Part shown: positions 33,501-47,103 of the stretch, in pieces
Layout: the number at the start of each line of letters is the position of its first letter
Numbering within the stretch: the first letter of the stretch is position 1
DNA from: Umbelopsis ramanniana AG
Lineage: Eukaryota > Mucoromycota > Umbelopsidomycetes > Umbelopsidales > Umbelopsidaceae
Direction: 5' to 3'
Length of the DNA stretch: 64,000 nucleotides
Assembly: GCF_025399195.1 (NCBI RefSeq)
Contig: NW_026252098.1
Span: 124,001 to 188,000 of the forward strand
The notes under the pieces: model-generated
Seen by the model: only the letters and a program-made list of their open reading frames with translations
Databases searched by the model: none
Told to the model about the DNA's origin: nothing
Position numbers and translations under genes: made by a program

Positions 33501-36500
33501 CCATCCCATATTCCAAATGGAAGATGAGCTTCCAGGTATTTATGGCAAACCTGACCGGCAGCGACGAGTTCAAGAAGAACGCTAGCACGTTTTGCGTTAC
33601 CATTGTCTCCAACAAAGAGCTGGATACCCAATTGTCGGGCAAGATAGTGAGCATATAGAATGCATCTTCCGTAGGAGCTCAAGCCATAGATATCGTAATC
33701 GACGGGTGTCATTTCGTCCTCATCCAAAGGTGCTTGATGTATAGCTCCAGCGATAGGATCAGTGATCGCAAATGCGACTATGCCCATTGGCAATTGGTGC
33801 ATAAAAGTCTGGCCTAAGGTTTGCCAGTCTGTAGCTGGCAGCAAAAGGCGGTCAATGGTGGTTTCCTGAAGTTGAGATTGCTTGGCTGTTATTCCCGCCA
33901 GGATCATATTGGCACGCTTCACAAATTCAGTGGGACTAGAAGTTGAAAATTGGTAAGTTTAAATCGTAAAGTTCAACATGAGCATTGGTATATTTACACT
34001 CACCTTGAAATGTTGCTCGTATCCATAAGTTCACTGCGTATGTGATCACTCAGTCGCTCAGCAATAGCTTTCTGTAACTCGATGTTATCTTTGATGGTAT
34101 GTAGTAAACGTTGCCAAGCCGCGTCTGCGTTCGTGTAAAGTTGCTGCTTGTTTTTATCATCGCCAGCGTCAACGTTGACAAAGTTGGTTTCAAACACTGA
34201 AACAATTATCTTTGCTGTCGTGCTATCCTCAACTAACCGCTTGACGGATTCTTCGTCGGCAAGGATGGAAGTGGTGATCGACATGACCGTAAGAAGGTTG
34301 TCCATAGCTCCAGTAGCCTCTAAATCATTTGATGAAATACTCTGCAATCCTGCAATCATTGAGTTCGCTAATTCTATCATTATTGATCGCCAACCATTGG
34401 GGGTCAAAGCAACTGAAATTTTCATTATTAGCTTGTAATCTCCATACTGCGATTGCTGTAGTTCAAATTCTTACGGTTGTAGGCCAAAACTGCATTGATA
34501 ACAGTAGACTGCAATAGCTTGGGATCCATACTTCTTGAAGTAGTCCCGTTCTGACATAGTTTTTGCTGCACCAAAAGGTGAACTTGCTTATCTAATGGAG
34601 ATTGGCGTACTATGTCGCTCATGGAATCAAGTGATGCCTAGACAAATATTGTGAGGTTATATAATTATAGGTAGCAAAGTTTGTATGTTGTGCATACCTT
34701 TTCACAGATCGCTCCCAGTATGATAAGCTGAAGACTGTCACTGATAATATCGCCAGAGCTGAAGTCAATGTCCTCCACAATTATGTTCCAAATGCTTTGG
34801 GTAACAGTGTTATCGTTGCAATGGGCCATGAATTGAATAACGAACGTAGTCAAGGTAGGTATCCTTTCTAGCTTTTGTTGCTTCATGCCTTTTGCCAATG
34901 TCTGTACGTTTTCGAACACAGCCTACGATGAAGGCTTTAGGAAAAAATAGCAACTCAAATTTTGAACATGGATCTATACCTACCTTAGTTTGACTTGGAT
35001 TCTTGAACAGCAAAGATTTGAATGATGAAAGTAATTTGACAGCCAGATACAACTGCGATGTGCTTGTCTCTGTTTTTTTTTTTCAATTGTTATTATTATG
35101 CTTTTAGTACGAAAGCTAGTCAAGTGGCGCATTTACCTTCAGCATCCAAGGACTTTTGAACTGCAGTAGCAAATATTGTGGCTGCCAAATCCTCAACCGA
35201 AGAAGAAATGGAAGATTTCGTTGCATCATCGGTATATACGGTCTGCATGGATGAGAGCAATTCACTTGTTCGCTCAGGCAAGACCAAATGTGCATCGCCA
35301 CCGTTTGTATCGTCTATACTTGATACAGCAAATGATTCAACCTCGGACCACAGCAATTCAAACTCGGCTGTAGATGACAATATGGTTAACAAACGTACAA
35401 GGGACTTGCAGTGATACGCAAAACTCACCCTTTAGAGATTGAATAGAACTCAATGAAATCAAGTGTTTACTTATGACAACGCTGATTGATGAAGGATCGA
35501 GCTTTTGAGCAATACGGTCCGTGCCGGTAGTTGCAAAATACAATTTGATGACTTTGCCAAACTGATCATGAATCAAGTAAGAGCGGACTTGCTCAGCCTC
35601 TTCATCCGACTCAATTCTCTTACTGCAAGTATATATGTATTCAGATTAGCTGATTGTAAATTATATGACATAATGATGTATGTAAGCAACCTACCTAGCA
35701 GTAGCTGCCATATAAATTGCGCATTCCACAAAGGCATTGATGAATATTGAGGCATTATTTCTGTCAATGTGCTCACTCTGTCCGCCAGTCCAAAAGGACG
35801 TAAAAATATCGACGTAAACCTGATAGCCCTTAATGATCTTCAATAGCGCATATCAGCTGACTGTCATGTCGTATACGTTGAGCTTTCAAGCCTCTATAAA
35901 ATTTACCTCGTTTGGAAGATTTGCAAGAAGGGCAAGCATACTTGGATAGGCAATGGCAGGAGATCCATTCAAACCATTACGAAGGGCATTGAGAAGCTTC
36001 GGAAAGGGCGGTTTCTTTTCACTGCTTACCCACGCTTGAGGAAACTCTATCAAAGCTGGATTAATAACTGCTAAGATGTTTGACAAACACTTCTCACAGG
36101 ATTGTTACTACACACCATTTGATAACACAAGTAGTGAGTCCCATAGTTCTGGGTGAGTAGTTGGGTTTGATTCTGCAAATGCTTTGCTTAAGAAATGTTT
36201 ACGAATGAGGGGTAGCCTAGGTTCGACCATATCTAATCATTCATTATTAGTATACGTTTACGGTCTACCAATCTTAATCTCGCTGTGACTATACCTGGCC
36301 ATTTCGACAAAATCACTTTTAAGAAGTTGTAGACGGCCTTTCGAATGTAAGGGTTTTCATCAGTGGCGTATTTCCAGAATTTTTCACTGTCCACCAGATT
36401 ATCATAGTCCTGCTTCACTTTCGTCCTGTCATCCACAGAAATCTCGTCTATGATCCAAATGTGTCAATACATAGGGTCTCTCTAACTAGTCATCCAGACC

Positions 36501-37543
36501 AAGGTACTCACTTATAAGGTACGCCAGGACATGGAAGGATTCGATGATGACTCTCGCAAACTTCGCATCCATCTCCTCCTTTGTCACGTCACGAGGATCA
36601 CCTAATTTCAAACATGTTATTAGCGCTGCACCGATCCTGAACCACCAGTATGTTCACCATTTACACCAACTTACTGAGAGTATCTGGGGTTTTCTCCAAT
36701 ATCATCTCCGAAGTATACTCAATAATTGATTTCTGACAGAAAACAAGAACTTCCTTCTTCTTATCCAAAGGAAATGCAGACTAAAGGTTTTCGGTTTAAT
36801 AAATCAATTGGTAGAATAGGAAAGATATCGATGATGACGACTTACTGAGAATGAAGTGGTGGCGATTCGAGCTACGTCTTTGCTTGGATCGAAAAAGCAA
36901 ATCAGCCATGGGCCAATCATGCTCTTAAGATGGGGAGCAATTTTTCTTTTTGCAACAGATACAATAAACTGATGAACAGATTGAGTGGCCAATCGCACAC
37001 GTCTGTCAACGTCTATAGCTAGTTTCCCGAATAGGCGATCCTGCGGGAGGCAAACAACAATGGGTTGAGTGACTGAAATTGGCACGAAGTTTTCACGAGC
37101 AAAAAGTTAAACGCACCCAAACGTCTAAAATGCTAATGACTGAAGATTCGTTGTTCTTCAGATATGATTCAAATTCTTCCAATGCTCGTACTTTTGTGAT
37201 CGAATCACGTTTCGACAGTTTCTTGATAACCACGACTAGCTCTGGGCTTAGGTCATGGCTAGTCGCTATTTCGCCTTCTGAACTACCGCTTTTTGCCATT
37301 GGCGAGGTTGGAGCAAACGAACCATGAGCAGGTGTTACGAATCGAGCGAAGCCTCCGAGATTCTGAAGATCGACTGCGCCGTTTCCAGCACCTGCAAGAT
37401 CTGCAGCTCGGCTGAAGGTGACATCAGAGAGTGAATGGGTAAAGTGTATGGATTGCTGTTCCAATTCTTGCATGCAAAACTTACCTGCTACTTGCTGGCT
37501 GGGCTTTGCCTTTGGGCCTTGCGGGCTTAGTGGTTTTCCCCAT
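30554..37543 (-). CDS. LTN1: E3 ubiquitin ligase Listerin (Ltn1)
   Basis: RING E3 of ribosome-associated quality control, which ubiquitinates nascent chains on stalled 60S subunits. Exon 1 from ATG 37543 reads MGKTTKPARPKGKAQPASS and, across an intron, SRAADLAGAGNGAVDLQNLG; this conserved N-terminal patch binds the 60S/NEMF complex. A very long helical-repeat region follows, in many exons with introns of about 40-90 nt. Recognisable segments are VRALEEFESYLKNNESSVIS, ALLANLPNEVNFI and VSLNGPFDLS-like pieces. The C terminus is the RING: CTICYSIVSVTDRSLPSKQC, then CRTCKNKYHASCLYK joined to WFSSSNSSSCPLCRTLF, with TAA at 30554. A protein of around 1,800 residues fits the family. Not every internal exon boundary was checked. 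Confidence 0.93.
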
Positions 37544-37781
37544 GACGACGAATAAATGGAGTTCAATGAGGGAGGTGGTCTATTTTACTTGACTGCTTTT
37601 CAGCTCCGGTCTGAGATGATCCGAAAGACTGTGCCTTGCCTTTCCATTATTCCATGTAACTTGTAGTTCCCTGTCTCTAATGTACACGGTAGACAGATAG
37701 GATAAAATGACCATTTTGTTACCTGTAGCCTCTTATATATAAGGTCAGGCTACGAAATGATAAGCACTCAATGCAAAATAT

Positions 37782-38790
37782 TTATTTTGTGGCCTGCAGA
37801 TGGCTGATCAAATCCTTCATAGCGTTTGTTGCTATTTCCTCTATATTTTCTGTATCTGAATTCATTATTGATAGGTCATGAATGTTATTTTGCTTCACTT
37901 CGTTTTGGTTTGCATTCGGGAAGAGATGGGAATTCCACTTCTCGTATTGTGGCCAAACCAATTGATCGAAATATCCAGGCGGATCAACCCAATAACCTTC
38001 GAAGAATATATCAGATACTAATGCATGACATCACACAGCAACTTCTCATTCCTACCTTCTTGAGTTACATATCCTTGTCTGGACTCCCTCCTCTGCTTCA
38101 GGGTGTCTTTCCCAGCATAAATAAAGAAGCTGCAATCAAATTGCTCATAGATCAATGGATCCCAATAGAGTAATATACCATCCGCTAGGACCAAACGAAA
38201 CTTTGAATCAACGTCTTTGGGTATCATTTCTTTGAGGTGATTCAAGAAGTCGTCAGACACTGTCATGGACCCATCATGGGTATTACTGTCTTCACCTCTA
38301 GGGTGATCATTGCTCAGCTCCCCATTGTGTTCGCGTGCATATTGCAAGCTTTGGTGCATTTTGACGGCATCAAAAGATTCCGGACAATCCCAATTGTCTA
38401 AACCAGTGTCTGGATCAGTTGGTATCTCTGTGTCAGGCTACCGCATGAATACAGTCAGAAAAGGTGTCGACGTGACCATTTTAGATCATTGCAACCACAA
38501 AAGAGCCTGAATACCTTATAAAAATCATCTTGATGAATGACAACCGAGTTTGAAAAGACTTTTCTTAATATACGAGCCAGGGTCTGGTAAATCATTGTGA
38601 GTTCACCATTTTGCGATAGCCTCATGAGCATGGACATGTCACTTACAGTTTTTCCCGAGCAGGACGGACCACTTTGAGGAGATTCCGGTAAAGTTTTGTT
38701 GTTAGCTTGTTGAAGTGCAATTCAACATAAATCGTAGTCATATAATAGTAGGATACGGTACCTGATTCCGACAACGAATACCTTGGACAT
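37782..38790 (-). CDS. NRK1: Nicotinamide riboside kinase
   Basis: Phosphorylates nicotinamide riboside to NMN in the NAD salvage pathway. Exon 1 (MSKVFVVGI, ATG 38790) joins across introns to SGPSCSGKT, the P-loop. Then come TLARILRKVFSNSVVIHQDD and FYKPDTEIPTDPDTGLDNWD; the HQDDFYK and DNWD(C)PE motifs are family signatures. The middle exon encodes SFDAVKMHQSLQYAREHN and KFRLVLADGILLYWDP. The last exon adds YWVDPPGYFDQLVWPQYEKW and an acidic tail ending ISHLQATK, stop 37782. About 250 residues, with the P-loop lysine and the DD pair intact. It lies 238 bp downstream of Listerin's start, on the same strand. Confidence 0.93.
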
Positions 38791-39223
38791 TTGCCGCAGC
38801 ACAATAGCGGGGAGAGGCAACGAAAGCTAATTTTTTTTATGCCCAGATGCAACAATTAATTTTTGGTACGCTTTATCTCACTCACACAATTTATGATGCA
38901 GGCTGCAGTCGAATATACGAAGAAAAAATCATCACTGAAGGAATGTATTTAATTATATGGCGACTGAAGTCGACACACTAATTGTAGCATATAATCAGAG
39001 TAATCAAGCGCATATCAATGAGAAGACTTGCAATGCGAGTACAACACGAATTGTAATGAAAAAACAAACACATATATATCCGGAAAAAGGTCGAACATCA
39101 GAAAATTAAAAAATCAAAACCGAGTTTACATATCCACCATTGAAAAAGCCATTAGCCAAGTCGTCGATGTAGATCAGAGAAAGGGTCAAAGTTTACAAGT
39201 ATGTAGGCTGCCGATATACAAAT
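38791..39223. other. Intergenic, no gene seen
   Basis: AT-rich spacer between the NRK1 start and the subtilase stop (both minus strand). A 72-codon plus frame at 39028-39246 is Lys/Asn-rich and unsupported. No repeats noted. Confidence 0.55.
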
Positions 39224-40876
<1,653 letters not shown>

Positions 40877-40937
40877 GGTGGAAGTAAAGAGTTATGTCAG
40901 GGAAGATTTTCACCGCACACTCGACTTTTCAATGAGG

Positions 40938-40955
40938 CGTCCCTCATAAGGGACG
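40938..40955. repeat. Inverted repeat upstream of subtilase
   Basis: CGTCCCT, a CATA spacer and AGGGACG form a perfect 7-bp-arm inverted repeat 62 bp upstream of the subtilase start. It is followed at once by a TCA that makes a GACGTCA CRE-like core (40952-40958). It could be an operator for regulated protease expression; this is inference. Confidence 0.4.
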
Positions 40956-42266
40956 TCATTTTGGTCGGCTGACACGAATTTCAAAACCAGCCTGCGTTTG
41001 CCCACAGCAGGAATCGATAGGTCACCGTAGCACAGGTACGCACCACACACTGCTTAAAGAAATCCAATGACGAAGCAATGTAATGCCCGTAAAAGAAACA
41101 TACAAAAATGAATCTGGGCACAACAGTTCGTTGAGAAAGTTGAGCATTAGGTGGATTTTATTGCCGAGATTTGAATGTCAAAATATTCATGGGCCATGTA
41201 CATGCTTCTTCATTAGGCACAAAACCGAAGTGCTTCAAAAGTGACTTGCAAGCAATGCTCGATTTGAAAGGTCGGTGGCGGTTAAAAAGATGTATATATT
41301 TTAAGGAAGTGCTCGTGAGTGGCGTGACAAAGCGACATTATACTAGGGCTGTGGGGCCCTTTGTCTTAGAAAAAATAGGAAATCCCGCATTTTCAATACT
41401 TTCAAATATGTGCAATCCCTGCCAACATATTGATTCGTTCAACAATGTTAGACCTGCCATAGACATCTTTCCTTTAAGCAATAACCAGAATCTTTCGCTA
41501 TCCTACCTCAACCTCACCTCAGCAAAGCTGCTATTGATTGTATGAATTGTGAAAATTGATTTCCTTATTTGAAAATGTTTCAACTTGCTTCCCCGAACCA
41601 CCGAATTCTTCGCAGAGTCAATCGTTCCGCATGCAAGAGTGGCAAGACAGAGGGTTTTTCTTGTAGAAACCTTCTAAAGAATTCGAGGTTTGCTTTTATT
41701 TTAGTTTAGTTTCCACCCTAGAGCATAAAGTGTACGCTGTTGGTATGAGAGGCTCATGGCGTAAACCATTTTTCTATCATGGTTATCAGTTGTCATTTAT
41801 ATTATTGGACAAGGTTGATGATATGAAGTATTTTCTGCGGATACGGATCGCTATTGGCAAAGGGATGAATAATGGGATTTCATAGACGTAAATCATGCAC
41901 AGTAGAAATTCTTTACAAATGGAATTCAGCCAATAGGAGACTGAGATGGGCTACTCAACGCGGGTGTCCGGGTTTCATTAGAAAACCCTTTTTGACAGGC
42001 CACACCAGCCGAAACATCTAGCCCTGGATATCTCATAAATTTCTCACTCAGTATTTGCAGTTTACGAAAGATCTATCTATGATGAGATATCAAAATAGGT
42101 GGGATGCATATAGCTATGAGTTAGATGGTGTTAAACTTATGTCCGGCCGCGCTAAATACTGGGGCGATCGGTTGAATTGGAGGAAAAAGGGAAGGCGGGG
42201 AAAGGCGGAAAACGACGGAAAACTTGATGAAACTCCTACCAAAATTTTTTTGGGCCAACATTTAGG

Positions 42267-42273
42267 TATAAAT
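42267..42273 (+). promoter_or_regulatory. TATA box of the MFS transporter
   Basis: TATAAAT starts exactly 100 bp upstream of the ATG at 42367. The same heptamer, followed by C, occurs at the same distance before the GPI-protein start (45453), supporting a true core promoter. Confidence 0.6.
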
Positions 42274-42366
42274 CACCTTGCCTCAGCAACGTTTTTTTTA
42301 TCAATCAACTTTTTTACAATTTCCCCTCGTTGCTCAGTTCCTGCCTCGATTTGAAAAAGACTCAAT

Positions 42367-44083
42367 ATGGATTCTAAACCCATTCGTGACTCACGAGAGG
42401 CAAGTGTCCGCCCCTTCGTCATTATTTGCGCTGCCATTGCCGCGCTTACCACCTTCAACAGTGGTGTCAATACCGTAAGTGCCACATATGTCCATTATAC
42501 ATGATCGCCATCAACGGTTGATCTCATACTATTTATGACTTTGCAGAGTGTGCTCAATATTCCTGGAGATTATGTTCGCAACTGCCCTCAATCTGGTGTG
42601 CAAAACTACCCCAACTCATCTCTTCCTATGTGCATTCCTATGAGTGATTGGATCTGGTATGTATGCTGCTAAAGTGTGGAGACCCAAAAAAATTTTTTTT
42701 CTTTATGTTAACTCACTGCTTTCTTATGTTACTAGGGGTGTTGCTACTGGTATGTTTGCCATTGGTGGTCTTCTTGGAAGTGCTGTCGCTAAGCCCATGT
42801 CCGAGAGGTTCGGTCGTCGTGATGCCTTGATCATGATCAACGTTACTTTCATCATCGGTGCCGCCTTGCTTTCTACTTCTACTACTTCTGCTCAATTCGC
42901 TATCGGTCGTATCTTCTGTGGTATTGGATCCGGTTTTGGTACTGTGGTTGTCTCCATGTACATTGCTGAAATTGCTCCACCCAAAAACCGTGGCGCCCTT
43001 GGTACCATGCTTCAATTGTTTACTACCATTGGTATCCTCGTCATTGAAGCCATCGGCCTTGGTCTCTTGTCTCCTGTCGGCTGGCGTGTTGCCACTGTCA
43101 TTACTGTAGTCCCCGCCATCATACAAATGGTCTGCCTTCCCTTCTGTTCTCGATCTCCTCGTTGGTTGATCTCTCAAAACCGCATTGAAGAAGCCCAAGT
43201 TGAGCTCTTGCGACTTCGTCATGGTGACATCGAAGCCGAATTCCAAGACATGGTTTCTAGCGCTCAGAAGAAGAAAATCGTTGAAAAGGAAGCGGCTATT
43301 ACTGGTACTGCTCCCGACACCGATTCTGCTCTTGCAGCTGAGACCGCGGCAACTCCGTACGAATCAGAACTTGCTTTGTCTATTCCTGAACTTCTCCGTA
43401 TTCCAGTCTTCTGCAAACTCACAATCATCATGATGATCATGCATGCTGGTTCTCAACTGTCTGGTATCAATGCCATTATGTATTACTCAACTACCATTTT
43501 CCAAATGTCGTTTGGTGACAATGCCAAGTATGTCACTGTTGGTGTCGGTGCCTTGAACGTTGTCCTCACCGTGGTTTCTCTCTTGGTCATCGATCGTCTT
43601 GGACGCAAGATCCTTCTTCTTATTTCAGAGTTTGGCATGTGCATTTTCTGCGTCATTATGTGCATTTCTGTCGTATTCAGCGTCGCTCCCTTGCAAATTG
43701 TTTGTATCATGCTCTTCGTTTGCTGTTTCGCTGTCGGTCTCGGAGTTATTCCCTTCATCTACACTGCTGAGGCTTATCCTACCTATGCTGTCGGAGCTGC
43801 TACCTCTTTGGCCCTCGCCTGTAACTGGTTCTTCAACTTCGTCATTGGTTTAATCTACCCCACTCTCCAAGCTGCTATGGGTGGCTATGTCTTCTTGATT
43901 TTCGCCGGTATTGGTTTGGTTCACGGTATCTTCACCATCTTCTTCATTCGTGAAACCAAGGGCAAGTCAATCGAGACCATTGGTAAAGAATGGGGATGGC
44001 TTGATATCAATCCCAGAGAAATTAAGGGTGTTCCTGCAGTTCCTGAAGCTGCTCCCGCCAAAGCTACTGCTGATTACGCATAA
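42367..44083 (+). CDS. MFS hexose/polyol-type sugar transporter
   Basis: Three exons, 42367-42474, 42547-42656 and 42736-44083, give 521 residues, normal for the sugar porter family. Exon 1 has the first helix (FVIICAAIAALTTFNSGVN). An external loop follows (NYPNSSLPMCIPMSDWIWG), then 12-helix architecture. Sugar-porter motifs seen are ERFGRRD between helices 2 and 3, PRWLI before the central loop, GSQLSGINAIMYYS in helix 7, and DRLGRK. The VPFIYTAE- and RETKGKSIE-type motifs (here GVIPFIYTAEAYPT and RETKGKSIETI) are also present. The central loop is long and acidic (about residues 220-260) and the C terminus is Pro/Ala-rich. The plasma-membrane location and a hexose substrate are inferred from family, not shown. 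Strong TATA context suggests good expression. Confidence 0.94.
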
Positions 44084-45553
44084 GACTTTTCCAATTTCTT
44101 TTTTTTAGTGTCATTTAAAACACATTATGTCTTTTATCCCCTCTCACTCTTACTGTCTAATCCTTCTTCACTTCATCGTTTGTTTTCAATTGCATCACAT
44201 TTCATTGTTATGTGCAATGAAATCATCATATCCTTCTTTCTCAATTGTACAGCAAGAAGTTTAAACCTCACTAAAAATATAGATTATTTATTTTTAAACA
44301 TATCGAGCATCTCTGGATTTTTTTTTGTGCCTCTAAAATGATCTGAGCACCAGCGCTATTGTTAGAAGCTACCACTGCGAACGTGCTCATAATGGAGCTA
44401 GCGCAAAATCGTATCGTGTAACGAACGTTGAGTATTAGTTTTCCCAGATTTACTGCTATAATGGTAATTAGGCATGTGCACAGATATGCACTTTAAACAC
44501 CAACTTACTCTTAGAACCATTAAAGCATTTGTTTATTTCATACTAGTTACTAGCAACTTTTTTTCAAAAAGACCCGATTAGCCACTTCACGCACTGTTAT
44601 GTCACTTCCTCGCAGAATCGTAGGTGGTTGTTGTGGAAAATGCGGGAGTAACAAAAAAAATTTTTTTTTTAAATCGCAGTTTTTCCAGTAGGCAAGATAC
44701 GACCAGTTTGTGAAACTTACTGAAGGAGTCTGTACCTGTAATACCAGGTCAGACTCTGTTATTTCCATTCATATCATGAGTTATGATCCCTGTCTTTAGT
44801 GGCCATCATACTTGTCACTGCGATCAACATTAAGTGGTGTTTGTACAAAACGTCATAAACAAAATTCGGCGGTGGTTTTGGAATCTTGGTGTCAAACCTG
44901 ACTTTAGACCTCGGCGGGCAAAGGTTCAGCTTTGAATAATCACTTTAGCGAATGAATTATCGAAACTCTAAGCTCATAGACTCTGAAGAATTATTGCACA
45001 AGTGCATGTTACACTCTGCTGTATTAATTTAGAACGAAGGCTACATGTTTTAAAATTGTAACATATGTCTTGGCGAGCAAATCGGCTATAAGTTTTTTCT
45101 TATCTGAGAGTGAACTTTTGCCACCTACCACACAAGTGGAACTTTTCTTTATTGAATGAGTCGAACCCCTGTTAGACAATGATGACTTGGTTACCAGCTG
45201 AATTTTATTACTTCACTTCAAGCTGATGTAGTCGAACTAATCAGCAACGTATAGTTCCAAGGGTTCAATAAGAATGGAAATAGGTATGGTGATAACGTTG
45301 TGATCTCAATGGACGAAATTAGTTGAACAACCTCTTTCATGACCTATTTTTTGCTGCATTTGGTGAATTTTAACCCGTTGACGGACCTTTTTCTAGGAAG
45401 GTAATTATTCGGGGTCTCAAAGGGCCTATTTTTACGATATTCCCATCAATCGTATAAATCAGACTACAAAGTGGTACGATTCCCACTACAGTCGAAAAGT
45501 TCCGTCTTTCCCCTCTTCTACATCTTTCTTACACTCATTCACTTTTCAACGGA
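44084..45553. other. Long intergenic region
   Basis: 1.47 kb between the MFS transporter and the GPI-anchored protein, both plus strand. It is AT-rich with several T/A runs (for example 44651-44673). No gene, tRNA or repeat was recognised. The distal end holds the TATA box at 45453-45459 and a pyrimidine-rich stretch (45490-45540) typical of a strong fungal promoter. Confidence 0.5.
45453..45459 (+). promoter_or_regulatory. TATA box of the GPI-anchored protein
   Basis: TATAAAT 101 bp upstream of ATG 45554, followed by a CT-rich tract up to the start. Consistent with a strong core promoter. Confidence 0.6.
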
Positions 45554-46474
45554 ATGCGCACCTTCAGCTCTGTTACATTATTTGCAGCCGCTGCCTTTGT
45601 TGGCAGTCAGATATCATCCGTCGTTGCTGGCGGTGGTCAGACGGTTGAAATTGTCAACTCTTCAAACTTCTGTTTCTTTTTGCCACCACCTGGATCAAGT
45701 GACATGAACATTTCTGATAACGAAGGTGATGCTGTCGCCTACTGCAAAGGTAGCACTCCCAAGGTTTCCGATTCCAATACATTCCCTTCAGGTTTCATTT
45801 TGTCCGCTCACGTCGTCACCACCAGTGACTACATTCAAGTCACTGGCCAAATTGACCCCACCAAGGCTGGTCTTAATGCCAATGATGATGGTGGTCAGTA
45901 TGATATTATGGCCCCTAAGGGAGCCACCTGTGCTGGATATGCTTATTTCGTCAACCTTGTCGAACCTTCCGGCAATGATTACTGTATCAGATGTTGTAAT
46001 ACCGAGACCAACTGCAACCGTGGTATCTCTCAAGATGGATGCGCTCGTGTTGTCCCTGGCGACTATTCTGGACCAGGTGTCGATAGCAGCAGCGATTCCA
46101 CTAGCAGCACTTCCTCAGCTCAAGAGACCAAAACTACTACCACCGAAGCTGCAGCTGCCACCACCACTTCCGACCCTACTGATTCTACCACCACTACCAC
46201 CGCCGATGACAGCAGCAGCACCACCAGCTCTGTCGACGCTGCTGCCAGTGCCCTTATTACTTCTAGCGTGCCTGCTTCTTCCTCAGTCGTTCCTTCTACC
46301 TCTGTTGCAATCGTTTCCGCTTCCTCTTCCTCTTCCATCGGTATTGCCACCACCAATCTACCCACCGAGAGCGTTAGCGCACAATCTGTCAATGCCGCTA
46401 TTTCCACCGCTCCCATCACTTTCACCACTTTGGCACTAGGCGGTGGCATTGTTGCACTCATGCAATTTATTTAA
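45554..46474 (+). CDS. GPI-anchored, Ser/Thr-rich cell-surface protein
   Basis: One uninterrupted frame of 306 residues. Residues 1-25 (MRTFSSVTLFAAAAFVGSQI) are a signal peptide. A folded-looking domain follows (about 27-175) with conserved-looking cysteines (NFCFFLPPPGSSD, CKGSTPKVSDSN, YCIRCCNTETNC and DGCARVVPGDY). Residues 180-285 are almost only Ser, Thr, Ala and Pro, a likely O-mannosylated stalk. The last 20 residues (TTLALGGGIVALMQFI) are hydrophobic with no charged tail, fitting GPI-signal cleavage. It is preceded by a TATA box and pyrimidine-rich promoter, so probably abundant. The N-terminal domain resembles secreted proteins of several fungi, but I do not know a function. Location: cell wall or plasma-membrane outer face. 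Confidence 0.85.
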   Translation: MRTFSSVTLFAAAAFVGSQISSVVAGGGQTVEIVNSSNFCFFLPPPGSSDMNISDNEGDAVAYCKGSTPKVSDSNTFPSGFILSAHVVTTSDYIQVTGQIDPTKAGLNANDDGGQYDIMAPKGATCAGYAYFVNLVEPSGNDYCIRCCNTETNCNRGISQDGCARVVPGDYSGPGVDSSSDSTSSTSSAQETKTTTTEAAAATTTSDPTDSTTTTTADDSSSTTSSVDAAASALITSSVPASSSVVPSTSVAIVSASSSSSIGIATTNLPTESVSAQSVNAAISTAPITFTTLALGGGIVALMQFI

Positions 46475-47103
46475 AATACCATTTATTCCCAAATCAATAT
46501 AGTGTAGTGAGGTCTAATAGCTATACAGCTTAGTTTATTTATCTGAATTGAAGACCAGACACTCAAACCAACTAATTGCTCATTGTATCTCATTGTAATT
46601 TTTTTTTTTGCTCGTACTTTCACCATTTCATGTATAGATCGATAACCCAAAAGACATTAAACATCTCAAAATGGGATTTTTTAATTCATCTGTATGCATA
46701 GCCTCGTGTTATATCCTGCTTGATTGGGTATTAGTTACAAACCACCAACGCTAAGTGAAGACAATGATTATGTTATTATTATAAAGAAAAAGATAATGTC
46801 AACGCAAGATGTGGGTGAGCAACGCAATAAACAGAAAGAACACATAATTAAGTAACAAGCGTACTACATGGAATTATGGTTCCATTACAACTAAGCTGAA
46901 TTATCTACCTGGATTTCTACGTAAAAAAGAACACATTGAAAATTACACGCTAGTCCTTGCGGGTGCAAGTATAAATCGGTGTGGGAAGGTAAAAAAAAAA
47001 AACCAGGAACACATCACTCACATCCCAGATAAAAAATGGAGGAATATTAACAAGCTGCCATCAGATTTACTTGCATGACTTGCCCGTTCGCTCGTCTGGA
47101 TTA
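46475..47103. other. Convergent spacer
   Basis: Between the GPI-protein stop and the minus-strand ceramide synthase stop. Contains T runs (46600-46608) and an AATAAA at 46827-46832 that could serve as a poly(A) signal. No gene seen. Confidence 0.5.

Larger units (their letters stand above)
40877..42366. other. Long divergent promoter region
   Basis: This 1.5 kb spacer separates the subtilase (minus) and the MFS transporter (plus). A 124-codon plus frame at 41171-41545 has no recognisable domain and is not called. Noted: the inverted repeat at 40938-40955 and a TATAAAT at 42267-42273. A length like this, in a compact genome, suggests condition-dependent promoters. Confidence 0.5.

Noticed and set aside
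41171-41545. Plus-strand 124-codon frame in the subtilase-MFS spacer
   Set aside because: No domain, signal peptide or splice continuation; listed as noise.
42713-43246. Minus-strand frame of 177 codons opposite the MFS transporter
   Set aside because: It lies inside a clear transporter exon and is a composition effect.
45155-45175. GGGGTTCGACTC on the minus strand, like a tRNA B-box
   Set aside because: The flanking bases do not pair to make a T arm and no acceptor stem or A-box was found.
45726-46439. Plus-strand 237-codon frame in another phase of the GPI-protein gene
   Set aside because: Pro/Leu-rich off-frame reading of Ser/Thr repeats; the phase-1 frame has the signal peptide, cysteines and GPI end.
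46120-46461. Minus-strand frame opposite the Ser/Thr stalk
   Set aside because: Val/Glu-rich antisense of low-complexity codons.
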